From Spirochaetales bacterium (GTDB taxonomy: Bacteria; Spirochaetota; Spirochaetia; ARS1246), in the NCBI GenBank assembly GCA_002688185.1, contig NZCE01000006.1, positions 1-17,795 of the forward strand: a stretch of 17,795 nucleotides of DNA. Direction: 5' to 3'. Of the stretch, positions 8,486 through 16,142 are shown in pieces. The position numbers and the translations under genes were made by a program. Under the pieces are notes generated by a model that saw only the letters and a program-made list of their open reading frames with translations, had not been told where the DNA came from and did not search any database. Numbering within the stretch: the first letter of the stretch is position 1; each line of letters starts with the position of its first letter.

Positions 8486-8529
8486 AGAAACCTCTAAGTC
8501 GATATAATTAAGACGGCTTGGAGGTTTTT
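8486..8529 (+). promoter_or_regulatory. 16-bp hairpin over the FGGY kinase RBS, with TATAAT in its loop; possible metY terminator
   Basis: Bases 8486-8501 can pair with 8514-8529 over 16 consecutive pairs, three of them G-U, around a 12-base loop. The 3' arm contains the kinase SD GGAGG (8520-8524) and ends in TTTTT (8525-8529), one base before the ATG at 8531. Arms that are A-rich outside on the left and U-rich on the right are the layout of an intrinsic terminator. The loop holds a perfect TATAAT (8503-8508). If that is a -10 element, transcripts would start near 8514-8516, lack the left arm and leave the SD free. The matching -35 region (TTCTTA near 8480) is poor. Pairing is read from sequence; function is inference. 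Confidence 0.6.
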
Positions 8530-8530
8530 A

Positions 8531-10063
8531 ATGTCGGCATATATAGTTGCCCACGACTTGGGGACATCGGGTGACAAAGCAACCCTTTTTTCGGTGGACG
8601 GCGAGCTTATAAAGAGTGCCGTCTCGTCGTATGAGACCCGTTTTTTCAACGGTAATTGGGCGGAACAGAACCCCCTCGACTGGTGGAAAGCATTTTGCCG
8701 CGCGACGCGGGAAATAACGTCAGACATTGACATTCACGATATTGCCGTTGTTACGTTCAGTGGCCAGATGATGGGCTGTGTGTGCGTAGATAAACAGGGG
8801 AGACTCCTAAGGGACGCAATCATCTGGGCGGATCAGCGGAGTACTGCTGAAATGCAGTTTCTGAAAGAACGCATAGATGACGACGTATTTTACCGGATTA
8901 CCGGCCATAGACCGAGCCCGGCCTACAGCCTTGAAAAACTAATGTGGCTGAAAACGCATGAGCCGGATGTTTATGCGAGCACCTATAGGATGCTGCATGC
9001 TAAGGACTATATGGTTTACCGGCTTACGGGTGCGTTTATTACGGACTATTCAGACGCATCAGGTACCCACGCGTTTGACCTGAATACTCTCTCATGGTCG
9101 GAAACCATAATCACTTTGGCTTTTGTCGATGAGAAGAAGTTGCCGGATTTAAAGCCCTCAACCCACATTGCCGGAGAGGTTACCGCACCGGCGGCAGAGG
9201 AAACCGGTCTTGCGCGGGGCACTCCAGTGGTATGCGGCGCGGGAGACGGCATTTCCGCCGCGGTTGGTGCCGGTTGTGTGGAAAACGGTGATGCTCACTG
9301 CTACGTGGGCTCCTCAGCATGGGTCGGCCTGACGACTGATGAATCAATTTATGATGATTATATGCGGACCATTAACTGGGCCCATGCAATACCCGGGCGG
9401 ATCTCGCCGTGCGGCCCCATGCAAGCGGCCGGAGGATCTTTTTCCTGGATGCAGCGTGAACTGTGTGTTTATGAGTCGCTGGTTGCTGAAAGAGCCGGAG
9501 AAAATCCATTTTCCGTGATAAATGAAACCATCGCGGAATCACCTCCCGGGGCGAACGGTTTGTTTTTTTTGCCGTATCTGATGGGAGAGAGAAGTCCGCG
9601 GTGGAATCCTAACGCCCGTGGAGGTTTTTTCGGACTCAACATGGGGCATAGGCGCTCCGATGTGCTCCGATCCGTCATCGAAGGAGTTGCGCTTAACCTA
9701 CGTCTGATTATCGATATTTTTCAGGAGGGAACTGAAATCAGTCGAATGGTGGTGATTGGTGGGGGGGGTCAGGGGTTGATTGAACGGCAGATCCTTGCGG
9801 ATGCTTTTGGTTTTGAGGTTCAAATGCCCAGCTACCCCGAGGAAGCCACATCAATGGGCGCCGCTGTTATCGGGGGAGTTGGCGTCGGCGTCCTGAAGGA
9901 TTTTGGTGAGATTCAGCGATTTATCCATATCGACTCGGTCCAAAAACCCGATTCCAGAAACGTCTGCGTTTATCAGAAAATGCTTCCGGTGGTTGACGAA
10001 TGTTACCGGGCTCTCGAGCCGGTTTTTGAATCTTTGAGAAATCTCCGCGAGGAAAGCTTATGA
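8531..10063 (+). CDS. FGGY-family carbohydrate kinase, xylulokinase-like
   Basis: A 510-residue cytoplasmic sugar kinase of the actin-like ATPase superfamily. The N domain opens with the phosphate-1 loop HDLGTSGDKATLF. SGQMMGCVCVD (77-87) and the IIWADQRS segment follow. The likely catalytic base is Asp239 in CGAGDGISAAVGAG. GERSPRWNPNARGGFFGL and the adenosine-binding GGGGQGLIERQILADAFG mark the C domain. The pattern is closest to xylulose kinases. The usual SGQMHG reads SGQMMG here, so the substrate could be another ketose or deoxy sugar and I give no symbol. SD GGAGG sits six bases before the ATG, buried in the hairpin described separately. Its stop overlaps the start of the hydrolase gene, implying a coupled two-gene operon. 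Confidence 0.88.
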   Translation: MSAYIVAHDLGTSGDKATLFSVDGELIKSAVSSYETRFFNGNWAEQNPLDWWKAFCRATREITSDIDIHDIAVVTFSGQMMGCVCVDKQGRLLRDAIIWADQRSTAEMQFLKERIDDDVFYRITGHRPSPAYSLEKLMWLKTHEPDVYASTYRMLHAKDYMVYRLTGAFITDYSDASGTHAFDLNTLSWSETIITLAFVDEKKLPDLKPSTHIAGEVTAPAAEETGLARGTPVVCGAGDGISAAVGAGCVENGDAHCYVGSSAWVGLTTDESIYDDYMRTINWAHAIPGRISPCGPMQAAGGSFSWMQRELCVYESLVAERAGENPFSVINETIAESPPGANGLFFLPYLMGERSPRWNPNARGGFFGLNMGHRRSDVLRSVIEGVALNLRLIIDIFQEGTEISRMVVIGGGGQGLIERQILADAFGFEVQMPSYPEEATSMGAAVIGGVGVGVLKDFGEIQRFIHIDSVQKPDSRNVCVYQKMLPVVDECYRALEPVFESLRNLREESL

Positions 10064-10815
10064 CACCCGGGACGTTGGTGCTGCATAGAAATACACGAAA
10101 CCTGGCTCGCGATAGTAATAGCCGATACGTATGGATCGCAAAAAATGATGTGTGGGAAATACCCTTCCGAGAGACAGGTCTGGTGATATGCGATGTTTGG
10201 GACAGGCATTGGTGCCGCGGGGCGGCCGAACGTGAGGCCGACATGGTGGAAACCATGGATCGGGTGGCAGTGGGTTTGCGGCAAAAGGGCGTTCTAATAA
10301 TTCATGCACCTTCAGACACAATGGACTTTTATGCGGACTCGCCGGCGCGCAAAAGAGCCCTTGAGGTACCGAGTATAGAGCCACCGGCCGAGCTGCATCA
10401 TGAAGACCCGCCACTACCTGTCGATGCATCGGATGGTGGATGTGACTCAGACGATAATGAAGGTTCGAAAAACGAACGGGTTTGGACTCGTCAACACGCG
10501 TTAATACGTATCGACGAGGATCGGGATGTCATAAGCGACGACGGGCGGCAGATCTACAGCATCATGGCGAATGCGGGCGTTTCTCACCTGATAATAATAG
10601 GCGTACATACCAATATGTGCATTTTAGACAGATCTTTTGCTATAAAACAGATGGTGCGCTGGGGCGTGGATATCACGCTTTGCCGAGATTTGACCGATTC
10701 CATGTATAACCCGGCGTTACCGCCCTATGTCGATCATGATCGAGGAACTCAACTGATTATAGAATACATAGAAAAGTTCTGGTGCCCTACAATTCCTGCG
10801 CTGGATCTGCTTTGA
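10060..10815 (+). CDS. Isochorismatase-family cysteine hydrolase-like protein
   Basis: A 251-residue protein with the alpha/beta fold signature of the isochorismatase/nicotinamidase family. TGLVICDVWDRHWC carries the expected catalytic Asp (Asp45), followed by VLIIHAPSDTMDFY. IIIGVHTNMCILDRSF carries the nucleophile Cys187, then the RDLTDSMYNP segment. The third member of the usual Asp-Lys-Cys triad is not obvious: the stretch WTRQHALIRIDEDRDVI, where a Lys is expected, has none. The nearest upstream Lys is Lys137, in an acidic, low-complexity insert. I recall similar Lys-less relatives in planctomycetes, but cannot check. No signal peptide is seen. Its ATG overlaps the kinase TGA (ATGA) and has SD GAGGA six bases upstream, so the two are translationally coupled. 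The substrate is unknown. Confidence 0.82.
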   Translation: MTPGTLVLHRNTRNLARDSNSRYVWIAKNDVWEIPFRETGLVICDVWDRHWCRGAAEREADMVETMDRVAVGLRQKGVLIIHAPSDTMDFYADSPARKRALEVPSIEPPAELHHEDPPLPVDASDGGCDSDDNEGSKNERVWTRQHALIRIDEDRDVISDDGRQIYSIMANAGVSHLIIIGVHTNMCILDRSFAIKQMVRWGVDITLCRDLTDSMYNPALPPYVDHDRGTQLIIEYIEKFWCPTIPALDLL

Positions 10816-10844
10816 GTAGAATAGTCACGGCATAAATTGCTGTT

Positions 10845-13712
10845 CTATTCCTCTCCGAGCTTTAGCGCTTGGTGTACCTTCATGCGAGAAACAAACACCC
10901 CGAGAAAGGCGAATGCGAAAATGAGCATAAGGATGACAAACACTATAAGGGTATAGTAATCTGTGGTATATGCGCCGATCTGCAGTGGTGGTACCTGGTC
11001 ACTTGCTCCTAGATTTAAGTTGAGGATCGGCAAAAACAGCCGAGACACCGCACTTCCAATCAAGCTCCCTGAAAGAAGTGCGGTTCCCGATATTAGGAGC
11101 TGCTCCCATATAAGAACGCCGACAACTCCTCCATTTGACATGCCCAGAGAGCGAAAAAGAGCAAATTGCAGTGTCCGTTCATTGAGGGTAATTATCCAAC
11201 ATACAACGAATCCAGTTAGGCTGATGGATATAGTGACGAGAAAACTCAAGCTCAGGGCCCCGTTTATGCCCGCAAAAGACGGGGTATTTGTTTCCTCTCG
11301 CACTTCCATCGTTGAGTCCGATAACTCGAGCATGTCGATCCGGTTTTTTACCATATCGGCGTAAAACTCTGCGGGTTGGACCTTGGGATCTCGCGAAATC
11401 CATACCTCGATGTTTTGCAGCGCTGTCATTGCCTCCAAATATGGAAGGCTGCATATAACCATATATTTTTCTTCTTGAGCTACCTCAAATGGATTTACCG
11501 TCGGCCAATACTCGATGGAATCCACTGCGTATACCTCCATGGAGCCACCCTCTTGAAAAGTAATCCTAAACGGTTTGTCTCTGTCATAGTGGTATCTTTC
11601 GAGCAGCTCGCCTGCGATAAACACATGATTCGGATTCAGAACCATGGTTCTCAGGTAGCTTTCAAGGGCGTATTCATTCAAATCGGCACGGTGCCAGGCG
11701 GCTCTCCCGTAGCTCAGGGGATCTATTGCAAAAACCTGTATCCTCGAGCGCCTCCCTGTGGGTGCTATCAGCGTTGCGTTTTCAATTTTTGCTACTCGGG
11801 TGGCATCTATCACTCCATCGAGGTTTAGATAATCTTCGATGGGGCGGAACTGCCGGCGGCTGATTGTAGAGGTGGTTTCCGGCTCAACATGTTCCAGTTC
11901 AGGAAACTTATCGAATAACTCCCTCCGTACCGCCGCAACTTTGAGGAGATCTTCATCTTTCCATCGGTACCACGAAAAAGGTATGAATCGAACGTCTGCT
12001 CCGTTGCGGTAATAAATCTGATGCTCGGTCCCAAGGTTCATTGTCCTGGCGGCACTGCTGTAAAATATCCCGCTAGCGACGGTGAGAAGGAGAAAAAAGA
12101 ACGCATAGCGCTCTCTGCCGAATGACCGGCTAATCTTCAGAAATGACGTGTAGGGTACCAGTGGCAACACGCGTCTTAGAGCAAGAAAAATCAGGGATGT
12201 GATTACCGGCAGGAACTTGAGGACTATCAGTCCTGCACCGAAAATAAAAAAAATCGCAGCAAGAAAATATATCGGGTCTAGGGGCAACTCGCTGCCCTGT
12301 GCTCCGGTAATTTCAAGTATCTGCCGGCGCACTCCAAAACTGTAGAGCGCGTACAGAGATACGGCCAGCAACGCCATACCAGGCGCAAAACCTTTCAAGA
12401 ACCTCTGTTTTGCTCGTCCGGCTTTGCGGGCCTTATGCAAGACGATGGTCGTCCTTGATGCCCTGAAGGCGGGGACTAGAACCGTAGAGAAACAAAGTAC
12501 AAGTGCAGTCGCCGCGTAGCCCCACGTGCGGATAGATATTCTACTCGCAATACCTACACCTTTGCCGAATTGCAGGAACCCATGAGCCAGTCCCAAAAGC
12601 CGCGAGATTACCCATCCAAAGAACGGCCCTGCAAAAAAGGCCGCGGCACAGGGAATGAGAAACATAATGGCGTATAGGGCTAGTACCTGACCGGTTCCTG
12701 AGCCGCGACTTTTCAACAGAGCGATTTCATTTGCTTCGCTATCGATTATCAGTTCCGCCAACATGTAGATAAAAAACGCCACAATGATAAAAACGGGAGT
12801 GATGAGAAACGTTAAGAGCGAATTGAGCTGCCGTTGTTTTTCAAGATAGATCTCGATGATGCCGGTAAGGGGCGTTTGCCCGGAGCCGCCGACACCTCTG
12901 ATATAGTTGAGCTGCTTCTCGATGTTACGCTTGATAATCAGGCAGTCAGTAGTCTTAATATCGGAAACATCAAAACCGAAAAACCATTCTACATCTACGG
13001 CCCACATGGATTTAAGTGATTCCATGACACGCTGGTAGGATAGGTAAGGAATAAAAAACGTGCTATCAAAATCCTCCCGGTTGCTGTGCCAGAACTCCCG
13101 GCTCTGTTCATCGATCCGGAACGCTCCCGATATTCTGACTGAGCCTACGACGTTGAGCTGAATGTCTACCAAATGATAGGTGTGGCCGACCAGGAAATCC
13201 ATCTCTTTCATGGCCTGCTCATGAACAATAACTTCATATACGTTTCCGCTGGATTGGGATGCCGGCAGACGACCTGAGATGAGCTTTATGTGATCTTCAA
13301 AGCCGGGAATCGCAGAAAGACGAGTAACTTTTTGTATATATTTATCATCTTCTTCCAGAGATGTGAGGGCAAAGAGGGATTTTAGGTTCACCCTGAAAGT
13401 TTTTATTATAACCGGGAGTGGCAGCGACTCGAGCAAGGACTTCTCTATTGCCGCGGTGTAATCGGGCAATCCCAGAAGATTCCCAATTGAATCTTCAGTT
13501 GAGCTCATGAGTGTACGAACGGTAAATCCTCCGGGATAGTATCCCGTGCGGTCCCGGTAATCGATGAGATCTTTACGCAATACACGCTGCAGCGCGCCTT
13601 CGGAATACATGGGTATACTCGTTACCAGGGCAACGGCGGCAAGTAGCCCGACGACAAGACAGAGGGACAGCCATTTATTGCGGATGAGTTTTCGGGCGGC
13701 AACGATAAACAT
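10845..13712 (-). CDS. FtsX/MacB-type ABC transporter permease
   Basis: A 955-residue inner-membrane protein built from two FtsX-like units. Helix 1 is at about 14-35 (WLSLCLVVGLLAAVALVTS), followed by a large extracytoplasmic domain to about 295. Three helices lie near 297-323, 343-375 and 398-416. The FtsX signature SEANEIALLKSRGS sits between the first two. Further helices lie near 440-460, 480-515 and 536-556. A second large extracytoplasmic domain runs to about 815, then three more helices to the C terminus with the second signature ERTLQFALFRSLGM. About ten helices fit the long two-repeat exporter class (lipoprotein, peptide or drug export). SD AAGGA lies five bases before the ATG, and the adaptor gene ends nine bases upstream. 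It must work with an ATPase, but none is encoded nearby. Confidence 0.9.
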   Translation of the reverse strand: MFIVAARKLIRNKWLSLCLVVGLLAAVALVTSIPMYSEGALQRVLRKDLIDYRDRTGYYPGGFTVRTLMSSTEDSIGNLLGLPDYTAAIEKSLLESLPLPVIIKTFRVNLKSLFALTSLEEDDKYIQKVTRLSAIPGFEDHIKLISGRLPASQSSGNVYEVIVHEQAMKEMDFLVGHTYHLVDIQLNVVGSVRISGAFRIDEQSREFWHSNREDFDSTFFIPYLSYQRVMESLKSMWAVDVEWFFGFDVSDIKTTDCLIIKRNIEKQLNYIRGVGGSGQTPLTGIIEIYLEKQRQLNSLLTFLITPVFIIVAFFIYMLAELIIDSEANEIALLKSRGSGTGQVLALYAIMFLIPCAAAFFAGPFFGWVISRLLGLAHGFLQFGKGVGIASRISIRTWGYAATALVLCFSTVLVPAFRASRTTIVLHKARKAGRAKQRFLKGFAPGMALLAVSLYALYSFGVRRQILEITGAQGSELPLDPIYFLAAIFFIFGAGLIVLKFLPVITSLIFLALRRVLPLVPYTSFLKISRSFGRERYAFFFLLLTVASGIFYSSAARTMNLGTEHQIYYRNGADVRFIPFSWYRWKDEDLLKVAAVRRELFDKFPELEHVEPETTSTISRRQFRPIEDYLNLDGVIDATRVAKIENATLIAPTGRRSRIQVFAIDPLSYGRAAWHRADLNEYALESYLRTMVLNPNHVFIAGELLERYHYDRDKPFRITFQEGGSMEVYAVDSIEYWPTVNPFEVAQEEKYMVICSLPYLEAMTALQNIEVWISRDPKVQPAEFYADMVKNRIDMLELSDSTMEVREETNTPSFAGINGALSLSFLVTISISLTGFVVCWIITLNERTLQFALFRSLGMSNGGVVGVLIWEQLLISGTALLSGSLIGSAVSRLFLPILNLNLGASDQVPPLQIGAYTTDYYTLIVFVILMLIFAFAFLGVFVSRMKVHQALKLGEE

Positions 13713-13721
13713 AGCCGTCCT

Positions 13722-14720
13722 TTATCTTATAATCACGAGATCACCATCTTCAAGACCCTCGGTGACCTCTACCTTGGTTCGGGTTTGCAGGCCGACTGCT
13801 ATGTCCTGCTCCACCTTTATCCCGTTTCTGAGAACGTAGACAAAAGTGCGTTGCCCGAATGTATGAACATCACTTTTCTGCACGGAAATTGTATCGTGCG
13901 ATTCCTCGAGTATGATCTCCAGCCGACCCAGCTCCCCCCGTTCCATACTCTCTGGGACATCGAACACATCGATCTGAACTTTATTTTCTTTTAGCGCGTT
14001 CTCTCCAAGGAACAGAATGTCCTCATACGTCTGAACCACGACTCCGCGGTACTTTATATCGTCAACCTCTATCTCAACCTCCATGTCCTCGCGCAGGTGC
14101 CTGGCCCTTTCCGGATCGCACTCAAATATCAGCTCGTCATCGTTAACAATAGATAGTACCGGGACAAATGGCTCGACATAGTCTCCTTCCTCGGCCCCGA
14201 CAAAAGTAATTTCGCCGTCGAAGGGTGCCTTAATACTGTTATTGTCGAGTTTTTCCTGGAGATCCGCAGATCGTATCTGTGCAGCTTCTACATCCAACCT
14301 AGCCATCTGCACCTCAAAGGCGTTTGCATTGGAGACGGTCAAGAGTTTTAGTCGCAACTCGGCCTTTTGCAGTGCGATCTCCTGCAGCTTAATCTGATTT
14401 TCCAGCCCGCTGATATTTAGCGTGGCTAAGGTTTGGCCCTTTGTCACCATATCGTCCTGTTCTACATACAGATCGGACAGCCGCCCACCTGCGTATTTAA
14501 AAAAAAGACGCTCCTTCACCGCCGGCTCAAAATACCCGTAGGTGATGACACTATTTACCAAATCCTCCCGTTTCACCTCTCGGACATCATACTTGATCTC
14601 ACCGGTACTAATCTCCGGAAAGTCTATCTTTTCAGGCTCTTTCGGAACAACGAAACATGATATGAGAGACGTTACGGTGAACACTGTGATAGCGAGCATA
14701 AACCGTTGAGCAGTCAGCAT
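13722..14720 (-). CDS. Membrane-fusion (HlyD/MacA-like) adaptor lipoprotein
   Basis: A 332-residue export adaptor. I place the start at the ATG at 14720 because GAGGG (14726-14730) lies five bases upstream. A longer frame from a GTG at 14750 adds ten residues and lacks such an SD. From this start the protein begins with a short lipoprotein signal ending in the lipobox LISC, giving Cys22 as the lipidated residue. A biotinyl/lipoyl half-motif (GRLSDLYVEQDDMVTKGQTL) follows, then an alpha-helical hairpin. The second half-motif, IKAPFDGEITFVGAEEGDYV, comes next, then the beta barrel and membrane-proximal domains ending in TEGLEDGDLVIIR. It should bridge the permease at 10845-13712 to the outer envelope. 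The two genes are nine bases apart. The substrate is unknown. Confidence 0.88.
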   Translation of the reverse strand: MLTAQRFMLAITVFTVTSLISCFVVPKEPEKIDFPEISTGEIKYDVREVKREDLVNSVITYGYFEPAVKERLFFKYAGGRLSDLYVEQDDMVTKGQTLATLNISGLENQIKLQEIALQKAELRLKLLTVSNANAFEVQMARLDVEAAQIRSADLQEKLDNNSIKAPFDGEITFVGAEEGDYVEPFVPVLSIVNDDELIFECDPERARHLREDMEVEIEVDDIKYRGVVVQTYEDILFLGENALKENKVQIDVFDVPESMERGELGRLEIILEESHDTISVQKSDVHTFGQRTFVYVLRNGIKVEQDIAVGLQTRTKVEVTEGLEDGDLVIIR

Positions 14721-14725
14721 TCTTT

Positions 14726-14730
14726 CCCTC
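14726..14730 (-). promoter_or_regulatory. RBS supporting the ATG start of the adaptor lipoprotein
   Basis: GAGGG on the minus strand lies five bases before the ATG at 14720. It supports this start over the GTG ten codons upstream and leaves a normal short lipoprotein signal peptide. Confidence 0.6.
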
Positions 14731-14851
14731 GGTAATTTAGGCAGTTCCACGACATGGTTTTCAGCGTCTCACCTCCCCGGTATAAAGGGGAAGAATACCC
14801 TACGTGGTCATGACGGGCGGCGATACTCCCTCAATTGTTGATGGAGGACCC

Positions 14852-14879
14852 ATTTTACTCGGTTTTGTGGAATATTCAA
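14852..14879 (-). promoter_or_regulatory. Candidate promoter for the adaptor-permease operon
   Basis: On the minus strand TTGAAT (14874-14879) and TAAAAT (14852-14857, five of six matches to TATAAT) are 16 bases apart. Transcription would begin near 14845 and give a leader of about 125 bases before the adaptor ATG. The site lies just past the dehydratase stop, so read-through from that gene is also possible. Confidence 0.4.
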
Positions 14880-14901
14880 ACTGCTCTTTGATTTTTTTCT
14901 C

Positions 14902-16008
14902 CTAAGCTTTTTTCCGATGCGCTTCGGCTACATTGAAGTTGATCGTGTGGCCGAGACCGCTGCCGGTAGGAACGGTAAGTATTCCATTTTCAATAGCTTC
15001 AGGCGGATCGAGCAACTCCTTGCGCCACGACACCTCGCCCCACGCATATTCGAGTATGAGGAAGTTAGTCATGGTGGAAATGATCTGAGCCGAAGCGGCG
15101 CTCGCCACCGGGCCCGATGGGTTGTGAGGCGCGATAAGCAACCTGTGCATCCTGGCAGCGTCGCCGATTGCTCGCATCTCCCTGATGCCACCGCAATGTT
15201 TTACGTCCGGCATAAGAACATCAACCGTCCGCCTGAGGAGGAATGGTGCAAATCCCTCGACGGAGAATACGCTTTCTGCTGAAGCCGTGGGCATCAATAT
15301 GCTGCGGGATATCTCATGAAGCTCGGCCGGGGATCGGTGGGGCACCGGCTCTTCAAGCCACAATAAATCGTACGGTTCTAGCTCCCTCGCCACGACTAGG
15401 GCCTCTGTCGGATCAAATCTTCCGTGGCAATCAACGGCCAAATCGATGGAGCTTCCTACTGTGTCTCGGACGGCAGCTACTCGATCAACCCCGGATTTCC
15501 AGGCGCTATGAGGCCCGGTGCGGATGTGATTGGGCTCGTTGATCTCGTCGAAAGGGGCGAGTTTTACCGCAGTGAACCCATCGTTTACCGCCGACAGCGC
15601 CGCTTTTGCAAAACCCGCCGGCGACCGGTCCCGTACATGGCGATTGATATTTGCATAGAGGCGTATAGCTTTTCTGATCTTGCCGCCAAATAGTGCGTGA
15701 ATCGGCAAATCGACATATTGACCGGTAATATCCCAGAGAGCTTGCTCTATCGCGCTCAAGGCCGTAGCGGTGATCCTGCCACCTCCCCATTTGGCAAGAA
15801 GATTCCATGTGGCGTTTATGTCGAGAGGGTCGGTCCCAATTAGCCGTTTTTTTATTTCCCATATGGTGTCTATCAACAGGGCGTCATTTGAGCTGTGACT
15901 CGCTTCCCCCAAACCCGTTATGCCTCCGTCTGTGTGGACCATTACGAAAATCCAGTCACCCCGGTGGTTCACTTCAATAGTCAGTATTTCTATGTCGGTA
16001 ATTTTCAA
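14902..16008 (-). CDS. Enolase-superfamily (mandelate racemase/galactonate dehydratase-like) enzyme
   Basis: A 368-residue (alpha/beta)7-beta barrel enzyme, probably an acid-sugar dehydratase. Expected metal ligands align as Asp193 (DCHGRFD), Glu219 (LWLEEP) and Glu245 (TASAES). The His-Asp dyad is His295 (APHNPSGP) with Asp268 (MPDVKHCGG), and Glu320 (LEYAW) fits the last conserved acid. At the position of the racemase KxK motif it has one Lys (Lys149, VKLAPFD). That favours the galactonate-dehydratase type over a racemase. The start is TTG at 16008, with GGAGG six bases upstream (16015-16019) and no better ATG nearby. It diverges from the alpha-L-fucosidase gene, so L-fuconate or a related aldonate is a reasonable guess. 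The motifs do not fix the substrate. Confidence 0.87.
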   Translation of the reverse strand: MKITDIEILTIEVNHRGDWIFVMVHTDGGITGLGEASHSSNDALLIDTIWEIKKRLIGTDPLDINATWNLLAKWGGGRITATALSAIEQALWDITGQYVDLPIHALFGGKIRKAIRLYANINRHVRDRSPAGFAKAALSAVNDGFTAVKLAPFDEINEPNHIRTGPHSAWKSGVDRVAAVRDTVGSSIDLAVDCHGRFDPTEALVVARELEPYDLLWLEEPVPHRSPAELHEISRSILMPTASAESVFSVEGFAPFLLRRTVDVLMPDVKHCGGIREMRAIGDAARMHRLLIAPHNPSGPVASAASAQIISTMTNFLILEYAWGEVSWRKELLDPPEAIENGILTVPTGSGLGHTINFNVAEAHRKKA

Positions 16009-16014
16009 GGACGG

Positions 16015-16019
16015 CCTCC
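16015..16019 (-). promoter_or_regulatory. RBS that fixes a TTG start for the dehydratase
   Basis: GGAGG on the minus strand is six bases ahead of TTG at 16008, and the protein from there begins at the conserved barrel N terminus (MKITDIEILTIEV). Confidence 0.65.
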
Positions 16020-16066
16020 AGATTTCAAGAGTTGCCAGATGGCGGTTTGCATTTCGTCCGCGCAGG

Positions 16067-16095
16067 TGTACAGAAAAAACTGTAATCTATAGAAT
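16067..16095 (+). promoter_or_regulatory. Candidate fucosidase promoter with operator-like palindrome
   Basis: TGTACA (16067-16072) and TAGAAT (16090-16095, five of six) are 17 bases apart. A perfect 5-6-5 inverted repeat, TACAG-AAAAAA-CTGTA (16069-16084), overlaps the -35 and the spacer, where a repressor would block polymerase. A second 5-6-5 inverted repeat, AAGCC-ACTTAA-GGCTT (16111-16126), lies downstream with its centre 42 bases away, about four helical turns. The half-sites differ, so one protein need not bind both. The region separates the divergent dehydratase and fucosidase genes. Confidence 0.4.
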
Positions 16096-16142
16096 ATCAC
16101 ATATATCGAAAAGCCACTTAAGGCTTGTTAATTGGGGGAAAA

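Noticed and set aside
10819..10850. Short inverted repeat GAATAG/CTATTC between the convergent hydrolase and permease genes.
   Set aside because: Only six pairs around a 20-base loop, overlapping the permease stop codon and lacking U-tracts; likely chance.
14715..14756. Thirteen-codon upstream reading frame (minus strand) ending on the adaptor start codon, with a CCCC/GGGG hairpin farther upstream.
   Set aside because: Its ATG lies 16 bases from the nearest SD-like GGGGAGG, which is too far for normal initiation, and the stem is only five pairs.
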